Positions 1-8,964 of a stretch of DNA of 64,000 nt are shown piece by piece. Below the pieces are notes generated by a model. The model searched no databases and had not been told where the DNA came from. It worked only from the letters and a program-made list of their open reading frames with translations. Both the position numbers and the translations under genes were made by a program. Each line of letters begins with the position of its first letter. Position 1 is the first letter of the stretch. The DNA comes from Streptomyces sp. PR69 (GTDB taxonomy: Bacteria; Actinomycetota; Actinomycetes; Streptomycetales; Streptomycetaceae): positions 305,201 to 369,200 of the forward strand of contig NZ_JAOWCB010000002.1 of the NCBI RefSeq assembly GCF_026420845.1, given 5' to 3'.

Positions 1-215
1 TCCGAATCCCCGCCGCGTCGTCAGCCCTCTTGAAGTATGCGCCGAGCGGCCACAACCCGGCAGCACGCGGCGGAGCCGACGAACTCACACGCTTATCGGC
101 GGTTCACGCACGCCGGTGAACCTTGGCTACCATGACGCCCCAAAATGACCATTCGCATATCTGATGCGTGGCGTGCGCATCCAGCGCCGTCAGTACATCT
201 CGCCAAGGAGCCTCC

Positions 216-1760
216 GTGAGCCGTCGCCGCACCCGTTCCCACTCGCGCGTGCGGGGCGCGCTCAGTTCACTGCTGCTCCTGGGCATACTCGCGGGCGGCG
301 GCACGGCCATCTACAAGTGGCAATTCGCCGATTCGTCTGCCGCTGAGTCCGCCACGCTATCCGTTCGTTACCGGACCGATACGCCGGCCTCGGCCGATGT
401 GGCCAAGCCATGGCTGGAAGTCAAGAACAACTCCGGGAAAACCGTGGAGTTGAGCGACGTGACACTCCGGTACTACTTCACGGCAGATGACGCCTCGGCG
501 TACGGGTCCAACTGCGTCCAGACGTCCCTCGGCTGCACAAGCCTCACCCAGAGGATCAAAAAGATCGACGCGCCCGCCGGCGCGACGTCCACCGCGGACC
601 ACTACCTGGAGGTCGGGTTCACAGCGGCGGCCGGCAGCCTGGCGCCAGGCGGAACAAGCGAGGGGATCGGCCTCCAGCTCTACCGGCTGGACCGCGAGAA
701 GCTGGATCAGGCGGACGACCGCTCGTTCAACGCCGAGTACTCCCATTACACACCGTCGAAGCTGGTCACCGCGTATCTGCGCGGCACGCTCGCCTGGGGT
801 GAGGAGCCGGATGGCGCCACCCCCGCACCGCCGGCACAGGATTCCCCCTCCCCCGCCGCGGGGCCGGCCGTGGCTGCGCCGCGCGACGGCGTCCTGTTCG
901 ACGACTTCAACTACACCGGCCCCGACGACCCCGCCCTCTCTGCCAACGGCTGGCAGATCCGCGACAGCGCAGGGGGACCGGGAGTCCGCGACAGCTGGAC
1001 GAAGTCAGGCGTCAGCTTCCCTGTCCCGTCATCCGGCCTGCCGTCGGACGAGTCGTCGTCATCGGAGTCCGGGGAGACCGGGGAGACCGACCGGGAGGAA
1101 GCCGGTGCGGGCGGTCAGGGCGGTCAGGGCGGTCAGGCCCTGCAACTGCGGGCCAGCACCGACGGGACCAAGGGCGGCACCCGCCAGGTCGAGCTGCAGA
1201 GCAGCGACCCCGTCTTCTTCACGGGAACCCTCGCCGCCCGGGTCTATCTCACCGACAAGCCCACCAGCGGCCTCGACGGCGACCACATCAGCCAGTCCTT
1301 CTTCACGATCTCGCCCGATCACACATCGACCAAGTACAGCGAACTCGACTACGAGTACATGCCCAACGGCGGATGGGGTGCGCCGGGCCCCAGGCTCGAC
1401 ACCACGAGCTGGCGTAACAGCCAGAAGGGAGACCGGGTCACCAGCGCCAGCACCAAGAGCCTTGAGGGCTGGCACACCATGGTGATCACCGCCGTGGACG
1501 GGAAGGCGACCTACTCCATCGACGGACGCAAGCTGTTCACCAGCGGCAGCAGGCACTTCCCGCGGGAGAGCATGGGCATCCGCTTCAGCTCGTGGTTCAT
1601 CGACCTGCCCTTCCAGGGGGAGCGCCGCACCTGGGACATGCAGGTCGACTGGCTCTACTACCAGGCTGACAAGGCAGTCTCGCTGGAGGATGTCCACAAG
1701 GCCGTGACCGGTTTCGCCGCCGACGGCACCGGCTATGTGAACACCCTCCCCAAGCCCTGA
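216..1760 (+). CDS. Secreted cellulose-binding (CBM3) / GH16-like protein
   Basis: A 514-residue exported protein. The GTG at 216 is preferred over in-frame 168 because AAGGAG (205-210) lies 5 bases upstream. An arginine-rich N-end and a hydrophobic stretch (about residues 15-32) look like a signal peptide or anchor. Residues of about 45-185 resemble a family 3 carbohydrate-binding module, ending in the typical N-AEYSHYTPS...LRGTLAWGEEP region with a likely disulfide pair (SNC...GC). A Pro/Ser/Ala linker leads to a second domain that looks like a concanavalin-fold GH16/laminarinase unit: it has an E-L-D-Y-E stretch (SELDYEYM) matching the GH16 ExDxE/ExDxxE catalytic pattern, flanked by aromatic strands. 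Inferred role: binding, and possibly cleaving, beta-glucan or cellulose outside the cell. The domain calls come from memory of the families, and catalysis is unproven. Confidence 0.75.
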   Translation: MSRRRTRSHSRVRGALSSLLLLGILAGGGTAIYKWQFADSSAAESATLSVRYRTDTPASADVAKPWLEVKNNSGKTVELSDVTLRYYFTADDASAYGSNCVQTSLGCTSLTQRIKKIDAPAGATSTADHYLEVGFTAAAGSLAPGGTSEGIGLQLYRLDREKLDQADDRSFNAEYSHYTPSKLVTAYLRGTLAWGEEPDGATPAPPAQDSPSPAAGPAVAAPRDGVLFDDFNYTGPDDPALSANGWQIRDSAGGPGVRDSWTKSGVSFPVPSSGLPSDESSSSESGETGETDREEAGAGGQGGQGGQALQLRASTDGTKGGTRQVELQSSDPVFFTGTLAARVYLTDKPTSGLDGDHISQSFFTISPDHTSTKYSELDYEYMPNGGWGAPGPRLDTTSWRNSQKGDRVTSASTKSLEGWHTMVITAVDGKATYSIDGRKLFTSGSRHFPRESMGIRFSSWFIDLPFQGERRTWDMQVDWLYYQADKAVSLEDVHKAVTGFAADGTGYVNTLPKP

Positions 1761-1782
1761 CTCCGCGGGGCCGGGCCCCCGG

Positions 1783-3621
1783 TCACCCCTGGTCGTCCAT
1801 CCCGGCCAGCACCAGGGGCAGCCGGGAGGCCCCGCCCTGCGTCACCGTGACCGGGACGCCCCAGTCCTGCTGGTGCACATGGCACGCCGGATATTGGTTG
1901 TCCGGGTCGTCGTCGCAGGACGCGGCCATCGCGGAGACATGCAGCACGCCCTCCCCGGCCTCCGCGTTCAGCTCCAGCTCACGGCTCAGATCGGTGCCCT
2001 GCCCGGCCCCGTCGGTCAGCAGCTCCGGCGGGGTCGCGGAGACCAGCAGCCGGGTGGAGGGGCCAAAGCGGGTGTCCAGCTTCTGGCCGGGCGGGGCCTG
2101 GAAGATCACGTCGAGCCGCAGGGTCCCGGGGGCGACCTCGGTCGCCGCGCGCTGGGTGCGGTGCGCCACCGCCTCCACGCGCACCGCCTCCTCCGGGAGC
2201 CGCAGCCGGGTCAGCCGGTGCCGTCCCGACTCGACGACCACGATGTCGCCGCCGGCCAGCACCGCGCCGCTGGGCTCGCGCAGATCCGTGGCCAGCGTGG
2301 TCACCTCGCCGGTGGCGGGGTCGTAGCGGCGCAGGGCGTGGTTGTAGGTGTCGCTGACCGCGACCGACCCGTCCGGCAGGGCGGTCACTCCCAGCGGATG
2401 CTGCAGCAGCGCCTGCCCGGCCGCGCCGTCCCGGTGCCCGAAGTCGAACAGGCCCGTGCCGACCGCCGTGTGGACGACGCCCTCCGTATCGATCCAGCGC
2501 AGCGCGGACGTCTCCGAGTCGGCGATCCACAGCCGGTCCCCGGCGGCCGCGAGCCCGGACGGCTGCGCGAACCAGGCCTCGGCGGCGGGCCCGTCCACCA
2601 GACCCTCGTTCGTGGTGCCCGCCGCGGCCTGCACCGTCCCCGCCTCCGGGTCGTAGGTCCACAGCTGGTGCACCCCGGCCATCGCGATCCACAGCTTCCC
2701 GTCCCACCAGGCCACGTCCCACGGCGACGACAGCGACACCTCAAGGGCCGGTCCGGCGGCCGGCTCGCCCTGCCACCACTGGCGGCCGGTCCCGGCGAGC
2801 GTTTCGACAGCCCCGCTCCCGGGGTCATACGCACGGATGCGGTGGTTGACGGTGTCGGCGACCGCGACCCGGCCGTCGGGCAGCAGCGCAAGCCCCTGCG
2901 GCTCCTTGAAGTCCCCTTCGCCGATCCTGCGCACCACGCTCTCGCCGTCCTCGGCGAGCTCGACGAGCTGGCAGCGGGTGGAGTCCGAGACGAGGAAGTG
3001 CCCGGACGGCAGCGCCAGCGCCTTGCCGGGGAACCGCAGATCCGTCGCGACGGGCTCCGGCGGCACATAGGGCCCGTCGCCGCGCCGCAGCGTCCCCTTG
3101 GCCTCATGCTCGGCCTCCAGCTCCGCCACCAGCGCCGCGATGGCATGCGCATGCCCCTCGCCCGCGTGCTGGGCGACCACATACCCCTCGGGGTCGATCA
3201 CCACGAGCGTCGGCCACGCCCGCACGGCGTACTGCTTCCAGGTCGCCAGCTCCGGGTCGTCGAGCACGGGGTGGTGCACCTGGTACCGCTCGACGGCGTC
3301 CACGACGGCCTGGTGGTCGGCCTCGTGCACGAACTTCGGCGAGTGAACCCCGACGATCACCAGCGTGTCGCGGTGCTTCTCTTCCAGTTCCCGCAGCTCA
3401 TCCAGGACGTGCAGGCAGTTGATGCAGCAGAAGGTCCAGAAATCCAAGATCAATATGCGACCTCGGAGATCGGCGAGCTTCAGATCCTTCCCGCCGGTAT
3501 TCAGCCAGCCGCCCTTGCCGGCCAGCTCAGGGGCGCGGACGCGGGCGCGGCGGGGCGGCGGCGAGGCAGCAGAGGCGGGGGAAGCGGCGGGAACGGAGGA
3601 GGCGGCCGAGGCAGCATTCAT
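1783..3621 (-). CDS. Thioredoxin-like / NHL-repeat protein (NHLRC2-type)
   Basis: About 612 residues from the ATG at 3621; a TTG at 3675 would add 18 residues, and neither start has a clear ribosome site. After an Ala/Pro-rich N-end, residues of about 30-190 form a TlpA/thioredoxin-like domain with the redox motif C-I-N-C (residues about 66-69, preceded by another Cys) and the cis-proline region RAWPTLVVIDP. The rest is built of NHL beta-propeller repeats (several P-x-G-x-x-x-x-D-x-x-N-H-R/A-x-R-x-Y units) and an extra C-terminal beta domain. This architecture is that of the NHLRC2 family, conserved in actinobacteria but without a settled bacterial function. No signal peptide is seen, so it is probably cytoplasmic. 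It stands alone, converging with the CBM3 gene and divergent from the methyltransferase. Confidence 0.85.
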   Translation of the reverse strand: MNAASAASSVPAASPASAASPPPRRARVRAPELAGKGGWLNTGGKDLKLADLRGRILILDFWTFCCINCLHVLDELRELEEKHRDTLVIVGVHSPKFVHEADHQAVVDAVERYQVHHPVLDDPELATWKQYAVRAWPTLVVIDPEGYVVAQHAGEGHAHAIAALVAELEAEHEAKGTLRRGDGPYVPPEPVATDLRFPGKALALPSGHFLVSDSTRCQLVELAEDGESVVRRIGEGDFKEPQGLALLPDGRVAVADTVNHRIRAYDPGSGAVETLAGTGRQWWQGEPAAGPALEVSLSSPWDVAWWDGKLWIAMAGVHQLWTYDPEAGTVQAAAGTTNEGLVDGPAAEAWFAQPSGLAAAGDRLWIADSETSALRWIDTEGVVHTAVGTGLFDFGHRDGAAGQALLQHPLGVTALPDGSVAVSDTYNHALRRYDPATGEVTTLATDLREPSGAVLAGGDIVVVESGRHRLTRLRLPEEAVRVEAVAHRTQRAATEVAPGTLRLDVIFQAPPGQKLDTRFGPSTRLLVSATPPELLTDGAGQGTDLSRELELNAEAGEGVLHVSAMAASCDDDPDNQYPACHVHQQDWGVPVTVTQGGASRLPLVLAGMDDQG

Positions 3622-3813
3622 GGGAACAAGGGTGCCATTGCGGTGCGGGGGCCCGGACTCCGGATGGGTGAGCAAGGGAGGACGCTTGGGGCATTTCTCC
3701 GGGACAATTGCCCTGTGGCTGGTTCATTTCGCGCACCCTGTCGGGTTGCTCCACCGGCCCGATAGAGCTTCATGCGCAGCAGTAATGCCCCCAGCCCAAC
3801 GGAGGTGCGCTCC

Positions 3814-4653
3814 ATGACGCCAGACCCGACCGGCGCGTCGGAGGAGACGCCCGGCAAGAGCCGGTTCGACGACATCTACAACGAGCCCGACCCGCGGCCG
3901 TACTTCCGGCGGCTGCAGCCCTTCGAGTACGAGATTCCGCACCAGGCCCAGGACGTCTTCCGGCGGGTCCTGGCCGAGCGGGCCAGGGCGCCCGGCGCCG
4001 AAGGCCCGGTGACGGTGCTCGATCTGTGCTGCTCATACGGGGTGAACGCGGCGCTGCTCAACCATGACCTCACGCTCGCCGACCTGTATGCGCACTACAC
4101 CGGTCCTGAGGCGGCCTCCCTCACCCCGGCGGAGCTGATCGAACGGGACAAGGAGTTCTACGCCTCGCGCCGGCACTCCGACGCCGTCCCCGTCATCGGC
4201 CTCGACGCCGCGGACCGGGCGGTGCGCTACGCCCAGGCGGTGGGGCTCCTCGACGCGGCGTTCGCGGAGAATCTGGAGCGACATCCGCCCAGCGACCGGC
4301 TCCGCAAGACCCTGGCCGGCGTCGACCTGATCACGGTCACGGGAGGCATCGGCTATGTCACCCACACCACGTTCGACGCGCTGATGTCCGGCACCACGCC
4401 GGGGCGCGTCTGGGTCAGTGCGTTCGCCCTGCGGACCGTCTCGTACGACGCGATCGCCGCGACGCTCGCGGAGCACGGTCTGACGACGGTGTCGGACCCG
4501 TCGCAGGTGTATCCGCAGCGCCTGTTCACCGGGCCGGAAGAAAAGCGCAACGCCCTCGAACAGCTCCGGCTGACCGGGCATGACCCGGCGGGGCTGGAGA
4601 GCGAGGGCCGGTACTACACCCTGCTGTACGAATCCCGCCCCCGCCGGGCATAA
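3814..4653 (+). CDS. Class I SAM-dependent methyltransferase-like protein
   Basis: A 279-residue protein. The ATG at 3814 is chosen because GGAGGT (3801-3806) precedes it by 7 bases; an in-frame ATG at 3772 has no site. Residues around 60-75 (VTVLDLCCSYGVNAALL) look like motif I of a Rossmann-fold methyltransferase, though the usual D/E-x-G-x-G-x-G is altered to DLCCSYG. A later V-IGLDAAD segment may be the adenosine-binding acidic loop and DLITVTGGIGYV the fourth strand. The substrate cannot be read from the sequence. The glycine-poor motif I means that loss of methyl transfer activity cannot be excluded. Short and monocistronic, it is divergent from the thioredoxin-NHL gene. Confidence 0.7.
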   Translation: MTPDPTGASEETPGKSRFDDIYNEPDPRPYFRRLQPFEYEIPHQAQDVFRRVLAERARAPGAEGPVTVLDLCCSYGVNAALLNHDLTLADLYAHYTGPEAASLTPAELIERDKEFYASRRHSDAVPVIGLDAADRAVRYAQAVGLLDAAFAENLERHPPSDRLRKTLAGVDLITVTGGIGYVTHTTFDALMSGTTPGRVWVSAFALRTVSYDAIAATLAEHGLTTVSDPSQVYPQRLFTGPEEKRNALEQLRLTGHDPAGLESEGRYYTLLYESRPRRA

Positions 4654-4720
4654 CGGCGCAGGTCAGGCGTACGGCACCCGCAGGCCGCGCGGCACCGGCG
4701 CGGGTCGGACGCGCGACACC

Positions 4721-4788
4721 GGCCGACGCGCTGCACAGGCCGACGCGCTGCACAGGTCGACGCACTGCACCGGCCGACGCACAGCGCG
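4721..4788. repeat. 17-bp tandem repeat, 4 copies
   Basis: Four head-to-tail 17-base units start at 4721, 4738, 4755 and 4772. The first two are identical (GGCCGACGCGCTGCACA); the third has three changes and the fourth diverges at its end. The array lies in the 198-base gap between the convergent methyltransferase and amidase genes. It is non-coding by position, and 17 is not a multiple of three. Confidence 0.9.
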
Positions 4789-4851
4789 GGTTCAGATCCG
4801 CGGCGCCGGGCAGGACGAGAGGCGCGAGCCGGACGCGGGGCGCGCCGCCGG

Positions 4852-5652
4852 TCAGGACGCGGGGCGCGGGGGCTCAACGCCCAGCACCCGGTCCTTCAGC
4901 GCCGGGAACTGCTCCCGCGTCGCCGCCACCTTCGCCGCGTCGAGCTCGACGGTCAGGACCTCCTCCGCCGTGCCCGCCTCGGCGAGCACCTCGCCCCACG
5001 GGTCGACGGCCAGGCTGTGCCCGGCCTGTTCCACCCCGGCGTGCGTGCCCGTCGTGCTGCACGCCAGCACATACGCCTGATTCTCGACGGCGCGGGCGCG
5101 GGCCAGCAGCGTCCAGTGCCCGCGCCGCCGGGCAGGCCAGCCCGCGGGCACGACAAAGCCCTGCGCGCCCGCGTCCGTCAGCTGCCGGAACAGCTCGGGG
5201 AAGCGCAGGTCATAGCAGGTGGCAAGGCCCAGGGTCAGCTCGGGCAGTGCCACCGTCTCCGGCGTCGTGCCCGCGCCCATCAGCGTGGCCTCGCCCTGGT
5301 CGAACCCAAAGCGGTGGATCTTGCGATAGGCGGTGACCCGCTCACCGGCCGGGCTGTAGACGAGCGAGGTGTTGTAGAGCGTGCCGTCCGCGGCCCGCTC
5401 GACGATCGAGCCCGCGTGCAGCCAGACCCCCGCGTCGCTCGCCGCCTTCGCCATCGCCTCGTGGGTCGGGCCGTCCAGCGGCTCCGCCTCCTCGGCGAAC
5501 GCCTCGTACGCAAACGCGCCCACCGGCCACAGCTCCGGAAGGATCACCAGATCGACGCCTGACTGTTCCCGTACGAGCGAAGCCACTCGCTGCCGCCGGG
5601 AGTCGACCGATTCCTCCGGGTTTACCGCGATCTGCATCAGCGAAGCGCGCAC
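4852..5652 (-). CDS. Carbon-nitrogen hydrolase (nitrilase superfamily amidase)
   Basis: A 266-residue cytoplasmic enzyme of normal length for a single-domain nitrilase-superfamily hydrolase. The catalytic triad is visible: Glu40 (VILPE), Lys111 (YRKIHRFG) and Cys146 (LATCYDLRFPE), with the following DLRFPELF typical of omega-amidase/Nit2-like members. It most likely hydrolyses a small linear amide such as a 2-oxo-acid omega-amide, or acts in metabolite repair, but the substrate is inference. The start is GTG at 5652 (the codon after it opens V/M-R-A-S-L-M-Q). An internal ATG five codons later is possible, and no strong ribosome site separates them. It is monocistronic and convergent with the methyltransferase. 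Confidence 0.9.
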   Translation of the reverse strand: MRASLMQIAVNPEESVDSRRQRVASLVREQSGVDLVILPELWPVGAFAYEAFAEEAEPLDGPTHEAMAKAASDAGVWLHAGSIVERAADGTLYNTSLVYSPAGERVTAYRKIHRFGFDQGEATLMGAGTTPETVALPELTLGLATCYDLRFPELFRQLTDAGAQGFVVPAGWPARRRGHWTLLARARAVENQAYVLACSTTGTHAGVEQAGHSLAVDPWGEVLAEAGTAEEVLTVELDAAKVAATREQFPALKDRVLGVEPPRPAS

Positions 5653-5828
5653 ACTACCACCGTCCTGGCATTCGAGCCGTCAACTCGGGCCTACGATCGT
5701 CACACGAAAGCTATGCCACTGCCCTGCCGGGCAGCGTAATTTAACTGTCGAAGCTGCCACCCGCCCCCCACACGACACTGTGTCCCGCCGAATCCGCTGT
5801 ATCACCCGCTGAACCGCCGAGGGGTCCC

Positions 5829-6653
5829 GTGACCGTCCATTCCAGCCTCCAGACCTACGCCGATGCCTGGACCCACTCCATCGAAGCGATATCCGAGCTG
5901 GTGACGCCACTGGCCGAGAGCGAATGGAATCAGCCAACTCCCTGCCCGGGCTGGTCGGTGCGCGACGTCGTCTCCCACATCATCGGCATGGAGTGCGAGA
6001 CGCTGGGCGATCCACGGCCGATCCACACGCTGCCGCGCGATCTGTTCCATATGCAGGGCGAACTGGCCCGCTATATGGAGGTGCAGGTCGATGTGCGGCG
6101 GCACCACACCGCGCCGGAGATGCTCGCCGAGCTGGAGTACACGATCATCCGCCGGGCCCGGCAGCTGCGCAATGAGAACCGCGCCCCCGACACCAAGGTC
6201 CGCGCCCCGCTCGGCGCTGAGCAGACCCTGGAACTGGCCATGAAGATGCGGGCGTTCGACGTCTGGGTGCATGAGCAGGATCTGCGGACGACCCTCGGCC
6301 AGCCGGGCAATCTGGACTCCCCCGGCGCGCATGTCGCCCGCGACGTCCTGCTGAGCGGTCTGCCGCGCGTGGTCGCCAAGGATGCGGGCGCACCGCCGAA
6401 TTCGGCGGTGGTGGTGGATGTGCACGGCCCGCTCGAGTTCCTGCGCACGGTCCGCGTCGACGAGAACGGCCACGGCACGATCGACGGCTCGCCCTCGCTC
6501 GGTCCGCTGGTGACGCTCGCGATGGACTGGGAGACGTATATGCGGCTCGCCTGCGGACGGGTGCGGGCGGGCGCCGTGGAGGACAAGGTCAAGGTGGAGG
6601 GCGACGGGGCGCTGGCGACGGCGATCCTGAACAAGTTCGCGCTCACCCCGTAA
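5829..6653 (+). CDS. Mycothiol-dependent maleylpyruvate isomerase-family protein
   Basis: A 274-residue DinB-fold protein of the MDMPI N-terminal family, which in actinobacteria uses mycothiol as cofactor or belongs to mycothiol S-transferase-like enzymes. The helical N-half carries W-N-Q-PTPCPGWSVRDVVSHIIG, containing the conserved His after the P-C-x-GW motif, and the later WVHEQDLR supplies the other expected metal-ligand region. The C-terminal part is the usual small SCP2-like domain. The start is GTG 5829 with a GAGGGG ribosome site. A GC-rich hairpin directly after the TAA probably terminates it. The actual substrate is unknown; the family name does not imply a gentisate pathway here. 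Confidence 0.85.
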   Translation: MTVHSSLQTYADAWTHSIEAISELVTPLAESEWNQPTPCPGWSVRDVVSHIIGMECETLGDPRPIHTLPRDLFHMQGELARYMEVQVDVRRHHTAPEMLAELEYTIIRRARQLRNENRAPDTKVRAPLGAEQTLELAMKMRAFDVWVHEQDLRTTLGQPGNLDSPGAHVARDVLLSGLPRVVAKDAGAPPNSAVVVDVHGPLEFLRTVRVDENGHGTIDGSPSLGPLVTLAMDWETYMRLACGRVRAGAVEDKVKVEGDGALATAILNKFALTP

Positions 6654-6670
6654 CGGGGGCTCCGCCCCCG
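6654..6670 (+). terminator. Hairpin after the MDMPI gene
   Basis: A perfect 7-bp stem CGGGGGC/GCCCCCG with a TCC loop begins at the base after the stop codon of the upstream gene. There is no T-run, as is usual for Streptomyces terminators. Confidence 0.65.
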
Positions 6671-6885
6671 GACCCCCGCGCCTCAATCTCCCCCAGCTAC
6701 CGCTGGGAGGTGCCCCCAGGCGAGGCTTGATGTGCGCCTCACATGCCGGGCACGGCTGGGATTTGAGGCAGCCAAATCAAGCCCGTCCGGCGATTGAGGA
6801 CACAGCCGAAGGCCATACAGGGGGTCTGGGGGCCTGCCCCCAGCTTCGGGAAGGGGTGGGGTGGGGGAAAGACCCCCGGGACGGC
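6671..6885. other. Inter-operon gap with Streptomyces repeat motifs
   Basis: No gene is visible. The stretch around 6776-6802 contains AGCCCGTCCGGCGATTGAGG, close to a short palindromic sequence repeated between operons in many Streptomyces. A second hairpin, CTGGGGGC-CT-GCCCCCAG at 6826-6843, lies just beyond the end of the MFS gene and could terminate it. Confidence 0.6.
6826..6843 (-). terminator. Hairpin downstream of the MFS gene
   Basis: An 8-bp perfect stem (CTGGGGGC/GCCCCCAG) with a two-base centre lies 43 bases beyond the MFS stop codon on the minus strand. Confidence 0.5.
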
Positions 6886-8220
6886 CTACGCGGGGACGTG
6901 CACCGTCTCCACGCGGCTCGCCACCAGCCGCTCCCGCTCCCTGCGCACCGCCCGCCCCCGCAACCGCAGGATCTGCCAGACGCCCAGCGCCTGGAGGGCG
7001 AAGACCGAGGAGAAGGCGACCCGGTAGTCGTCCCCGGTCGCGTCCAGCAGCATGCCCACGGCCAGCAGCGTCGTCATCGAGGCGATGAAGCCGCCCATGT
7101 TCGTGATGCCGGACGCCGTGCCCTGGCGCTCCGGCGGGTTCGCGGGGCGGGCGAAGTCGAAGCCGATCATGGAGGCGGGCCCGCACGCCCCCAGCACCGT
7201 GCAGAGGGCGATGAGCAGCCAGAGAGGGGCCCGGTCGCCGGGGCAGAACAGGACGGCGGCCCACAGCGCCGCCGTCACCGCCACCGTGCCGAGGGCCAGC
7301 GGGGTCCGCGCGGCATGATGGCGGGCGATGAGCTGGCCGTAGACCAGGCCCACGGCCATGTTCGCCAGCACGACCAGGGTGAGCAGTTCGCCCGCGGTCT
7401 GACGGTTCAGCCCCTGTGCCTCGACCAGGAACGGCATGCCCCACAGCAGCAGGAACACCATCGCGGGGAACTGGGTGGTGAAGTGCACCCACATGCCGAG
7501 CCGCGTGCCCGGCTCCCGCCAGGACGCGGCGATCTGCCGCCGTACGAAGGCGACGCCGGCGTGGTGGACGGGCGGCGGCTCCTGGCCTTCGGGGTGGTCC
7601 TTGAGGAAGAGCAGGACCAGCGCCAGCACGACGAGCCCGGCGAGCGAGCTGCCGGCGAAGGTGGCCGTCCAGTCGAGGTGGTGCAGCATCCGGGCGAGGA
7701 CGATCGTGGAGACGAGGTTGCCCGCCATGCCGAAGAGCGCGGCGACCTGGCCGATCAGCGGGCCGCGGCGAGCGGGGAACCAGCGGGCGCCCAGGCGCAG
7801 CACGCTGATGAAGGTCATGGCGTCGCCGCAGCCGAGCAGCGCGCGGGAGGCGAGGGCCATGCCGTACGAGGGGGAGAGCGCGAACCCGAGCTGTCCCGCG
7901 GTGAAGAGCACGATGCCCAGGACGAGGACCTTCTTGGTGCCCAGCCGGTCGACCATCAGGCCGACGGGTATCTGCATGCCCGCGTAGACGAGCAGTTGGA
8001 GGATCGAGAAGGCGGACAGGGCGGAGGCGTTGACGTGGAAGCGGTCGGCGGCGTCGAGTCCGGCGACGCCGAGGCTGGTGCGGAAGGTGACGGCGACGAA
8101 GTAGACGGCGACGCCTATGCCCCAGATCGCCGCGGCGCGCCGGCCGCCGGGCGGGTCGCCGGGCAGGCCGGGCGGGTCGCCGGGCAGGCCCGGACCCGCG
8201 GGGGAGGCGGCCTGGCTCAC
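6886..8220 (-). CDS. MFS transporter
   Basis: A 444-residue integral membrane protein with about twelve hydrophobic segments and a proline/glycine-rich N-terminal tail. The loop motif G-L-M-V-D-R-L-G-T-K-K between the second and third helices is the standard major-facilitator signature (GxxxDRxGxR/K). No substrate-specific feature is recognised. Its GTG start overlaps the stop of the GntR gene by four bases (GTGA), so it is translated in one operon with that regulator. The likely substrate is therefore the GntR effector or a related acid or sugar acid. This is inference. Confidence 0.88.
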   Translation of the reverse strand: MSQAASPAGPGLPGDPPGLPGDPPGGRRAAAIWGIGVAVYFVAVTFRTSLGVAGLDAADRFHVNASALSAFSILQLLVYAGMQIPVGLMVDRLGTKKVLVLGIVLFTAGQLGFALSPSYGMALASRALLGCGDAMTFISVLRLGARWFPARRGPLIGQVAALFGMAGNLVSTIVLARMLHHLDWTATFAGSSLAGLVVLALVLLFLKDHPEGQEPPPVHHAGVAFVRRQIAASWREPGTRLGMWVHFTTQFPAMVFLLLWGMPFLVEAQGLNRQTAGELLTLVVLANMAVGLVYGQLIARHHAARTPLALGTVAVTAALWAAVLFCPGDRAPLWLLIALCTVLGACGPASMIGFDFARPANPPERQGTASGITNMGGFIASMTTLLAVGMLLDATGDDYRVAFSSVFALQALGVWQILRLRGRAVRRERERLVASRVETVHVPA

Positions 8221-8885
8221 CGGGCCTCACCCCGGACCAGGTCCCGGACCCGTCCCAGATGGAGCCGGACGCACTCCGCGGCGCCCTCCGCGTCCCCCTG
8301 CTTGAGCCTGCCCAGGATCTCGGCGTGCTCCGTGATGTTCTTCGCGACCCGGTCGGGCTGCGCCTGCATCATGGCGACGCCCATGCGGAGCTGGCGGTCG
8401 CGGAGCTGGTCGTAGAGCTTGGAGAGGATCTCATTGCCCGCATGGCGGACGATCTCGGCGTGAAAGCAGCGGTCGGTTGCGGCCACGGCGCTCAGATCGC
8501 CCGCTTCGGCCCGCTGCTTCTGCTCGTCGAGCAGTTCCTGAAGCCGCAGCAGCAGCGCGGCGGGCGCGGGCACCGCCTTGCGCACGGCGAACTCCTCGAC
8601 CAGCAGCCGGGTCTCCACGACATCGGCGATCTCCTGCGCGGAGACGGCGAGGACCAGCGCGCCTTTCTTGGGGTAAAGCTTGATGAGCCCTTCGACTTCG
8701 AGCTTGAGCAGCGCTTCCCGCACGGGCGTCCGCGACACCCCGACGGCCTGCGCCAGCTCGCCCTCGGTGAGCAGCGTGCCGCCTTTGTAACGGCGGTCCA
8801 GCACCCCCTGCTTGATGTGCACATAGACACGGTCGGCGGCAGCGGGCTGTCTACTGGGCGTCACGGGCGCGGAGGGCATGCGCAC
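8217..8885 (-). CDS. GntR-family (FadR/FCD subgroup) transcriptional regulator
   Basis: A 222-residue regulator with an N-terminal winged helix-turn-helix (LTEGELAQAVGVSRTPVREALLKLEVEGLI) and an all-helical FCD ligand domain (the R-L-L-V-E-EF, D-x-x-FH and H-x-x-IL segments, including the FH and EHAE-I metal-binding positions). The start may be GTG 8885 or ATG 8879. There is almost no leader between it and the -10-like TATCT on the minus strand, so the transcript could be nearly leaderless. It is co-translated with the downstream MFS gene, and two TACAAGACA direct repeats just upstream are the probable autoregulatory operator. Confidence 0.88.
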   Translation of the reverse strand: MRMPSAPVTPSRQPAAADRVYVHIKQGVLDRRYKGGTLLTEGELAQAVGVSRTPVREALLKLEVEGLIKLYPKKGALVLAVSAQEIADVVETRLLVEEFAVRKAVPAPAALLLRLQELLDEQKQRAEAGDLSAVAATDRCFHAEIVRHAGNEILSKLYDQLRDRQLRMGVAMMQAQPDRVAKNITEHAEILGRLKQGDAEGAAECVRLHLGRVRDLVRGEAR

Positions 8886-8893
8886 AGCTTAGA

Positions 8894-8913
8894 TACAAGA
8901 CAGGTACAAGACA
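8894..8913. promoter_or_regulatory. Probable GntR operator: direct repeat
   Basis: TACAAGACA occurs at 8894-8902 and again at 8905-8913, an 11-base period (one helical turn), immediately upstream of the GntR start codon. Position and spacing suggest autoregulation. Confidence 0.55.
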
Positions 8914-8915
8914 CA

Positions 8916-8940
8916 GCCCCGTCCGCGATGCGGACGGGGC
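8916..8940 (-). terminator. Terminator of the first bkd operon
   Basis: An 11-bp perfect stem GCCCCGTCCGC/GCGGACGGGGC with a GAT loop lies 25 bases past the stop of the E2 gene and upstream of the GntR promoter. It probably insulates the two minus-strand operons. Confidence 0.75.
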
Positions 8941-8964
8941 CGTCTGCCGCTCGGCTGCTCCCGG

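Noticed and set aside
1873..3765. A 630-residue plus-strand open frame
   Set aside because: It is the antisense shadow of the thioredoxin-NHL gene; its composition is Arg/Gly/Pro/His-rich with no domain, a common artefact at high GC.
4721..4788. CRISPR array
   Set aside because: Units are adjacent without unique spacers and no cas genes are present; the same applies to the 7-, 9-, 18- and 28-base arrays in the window.
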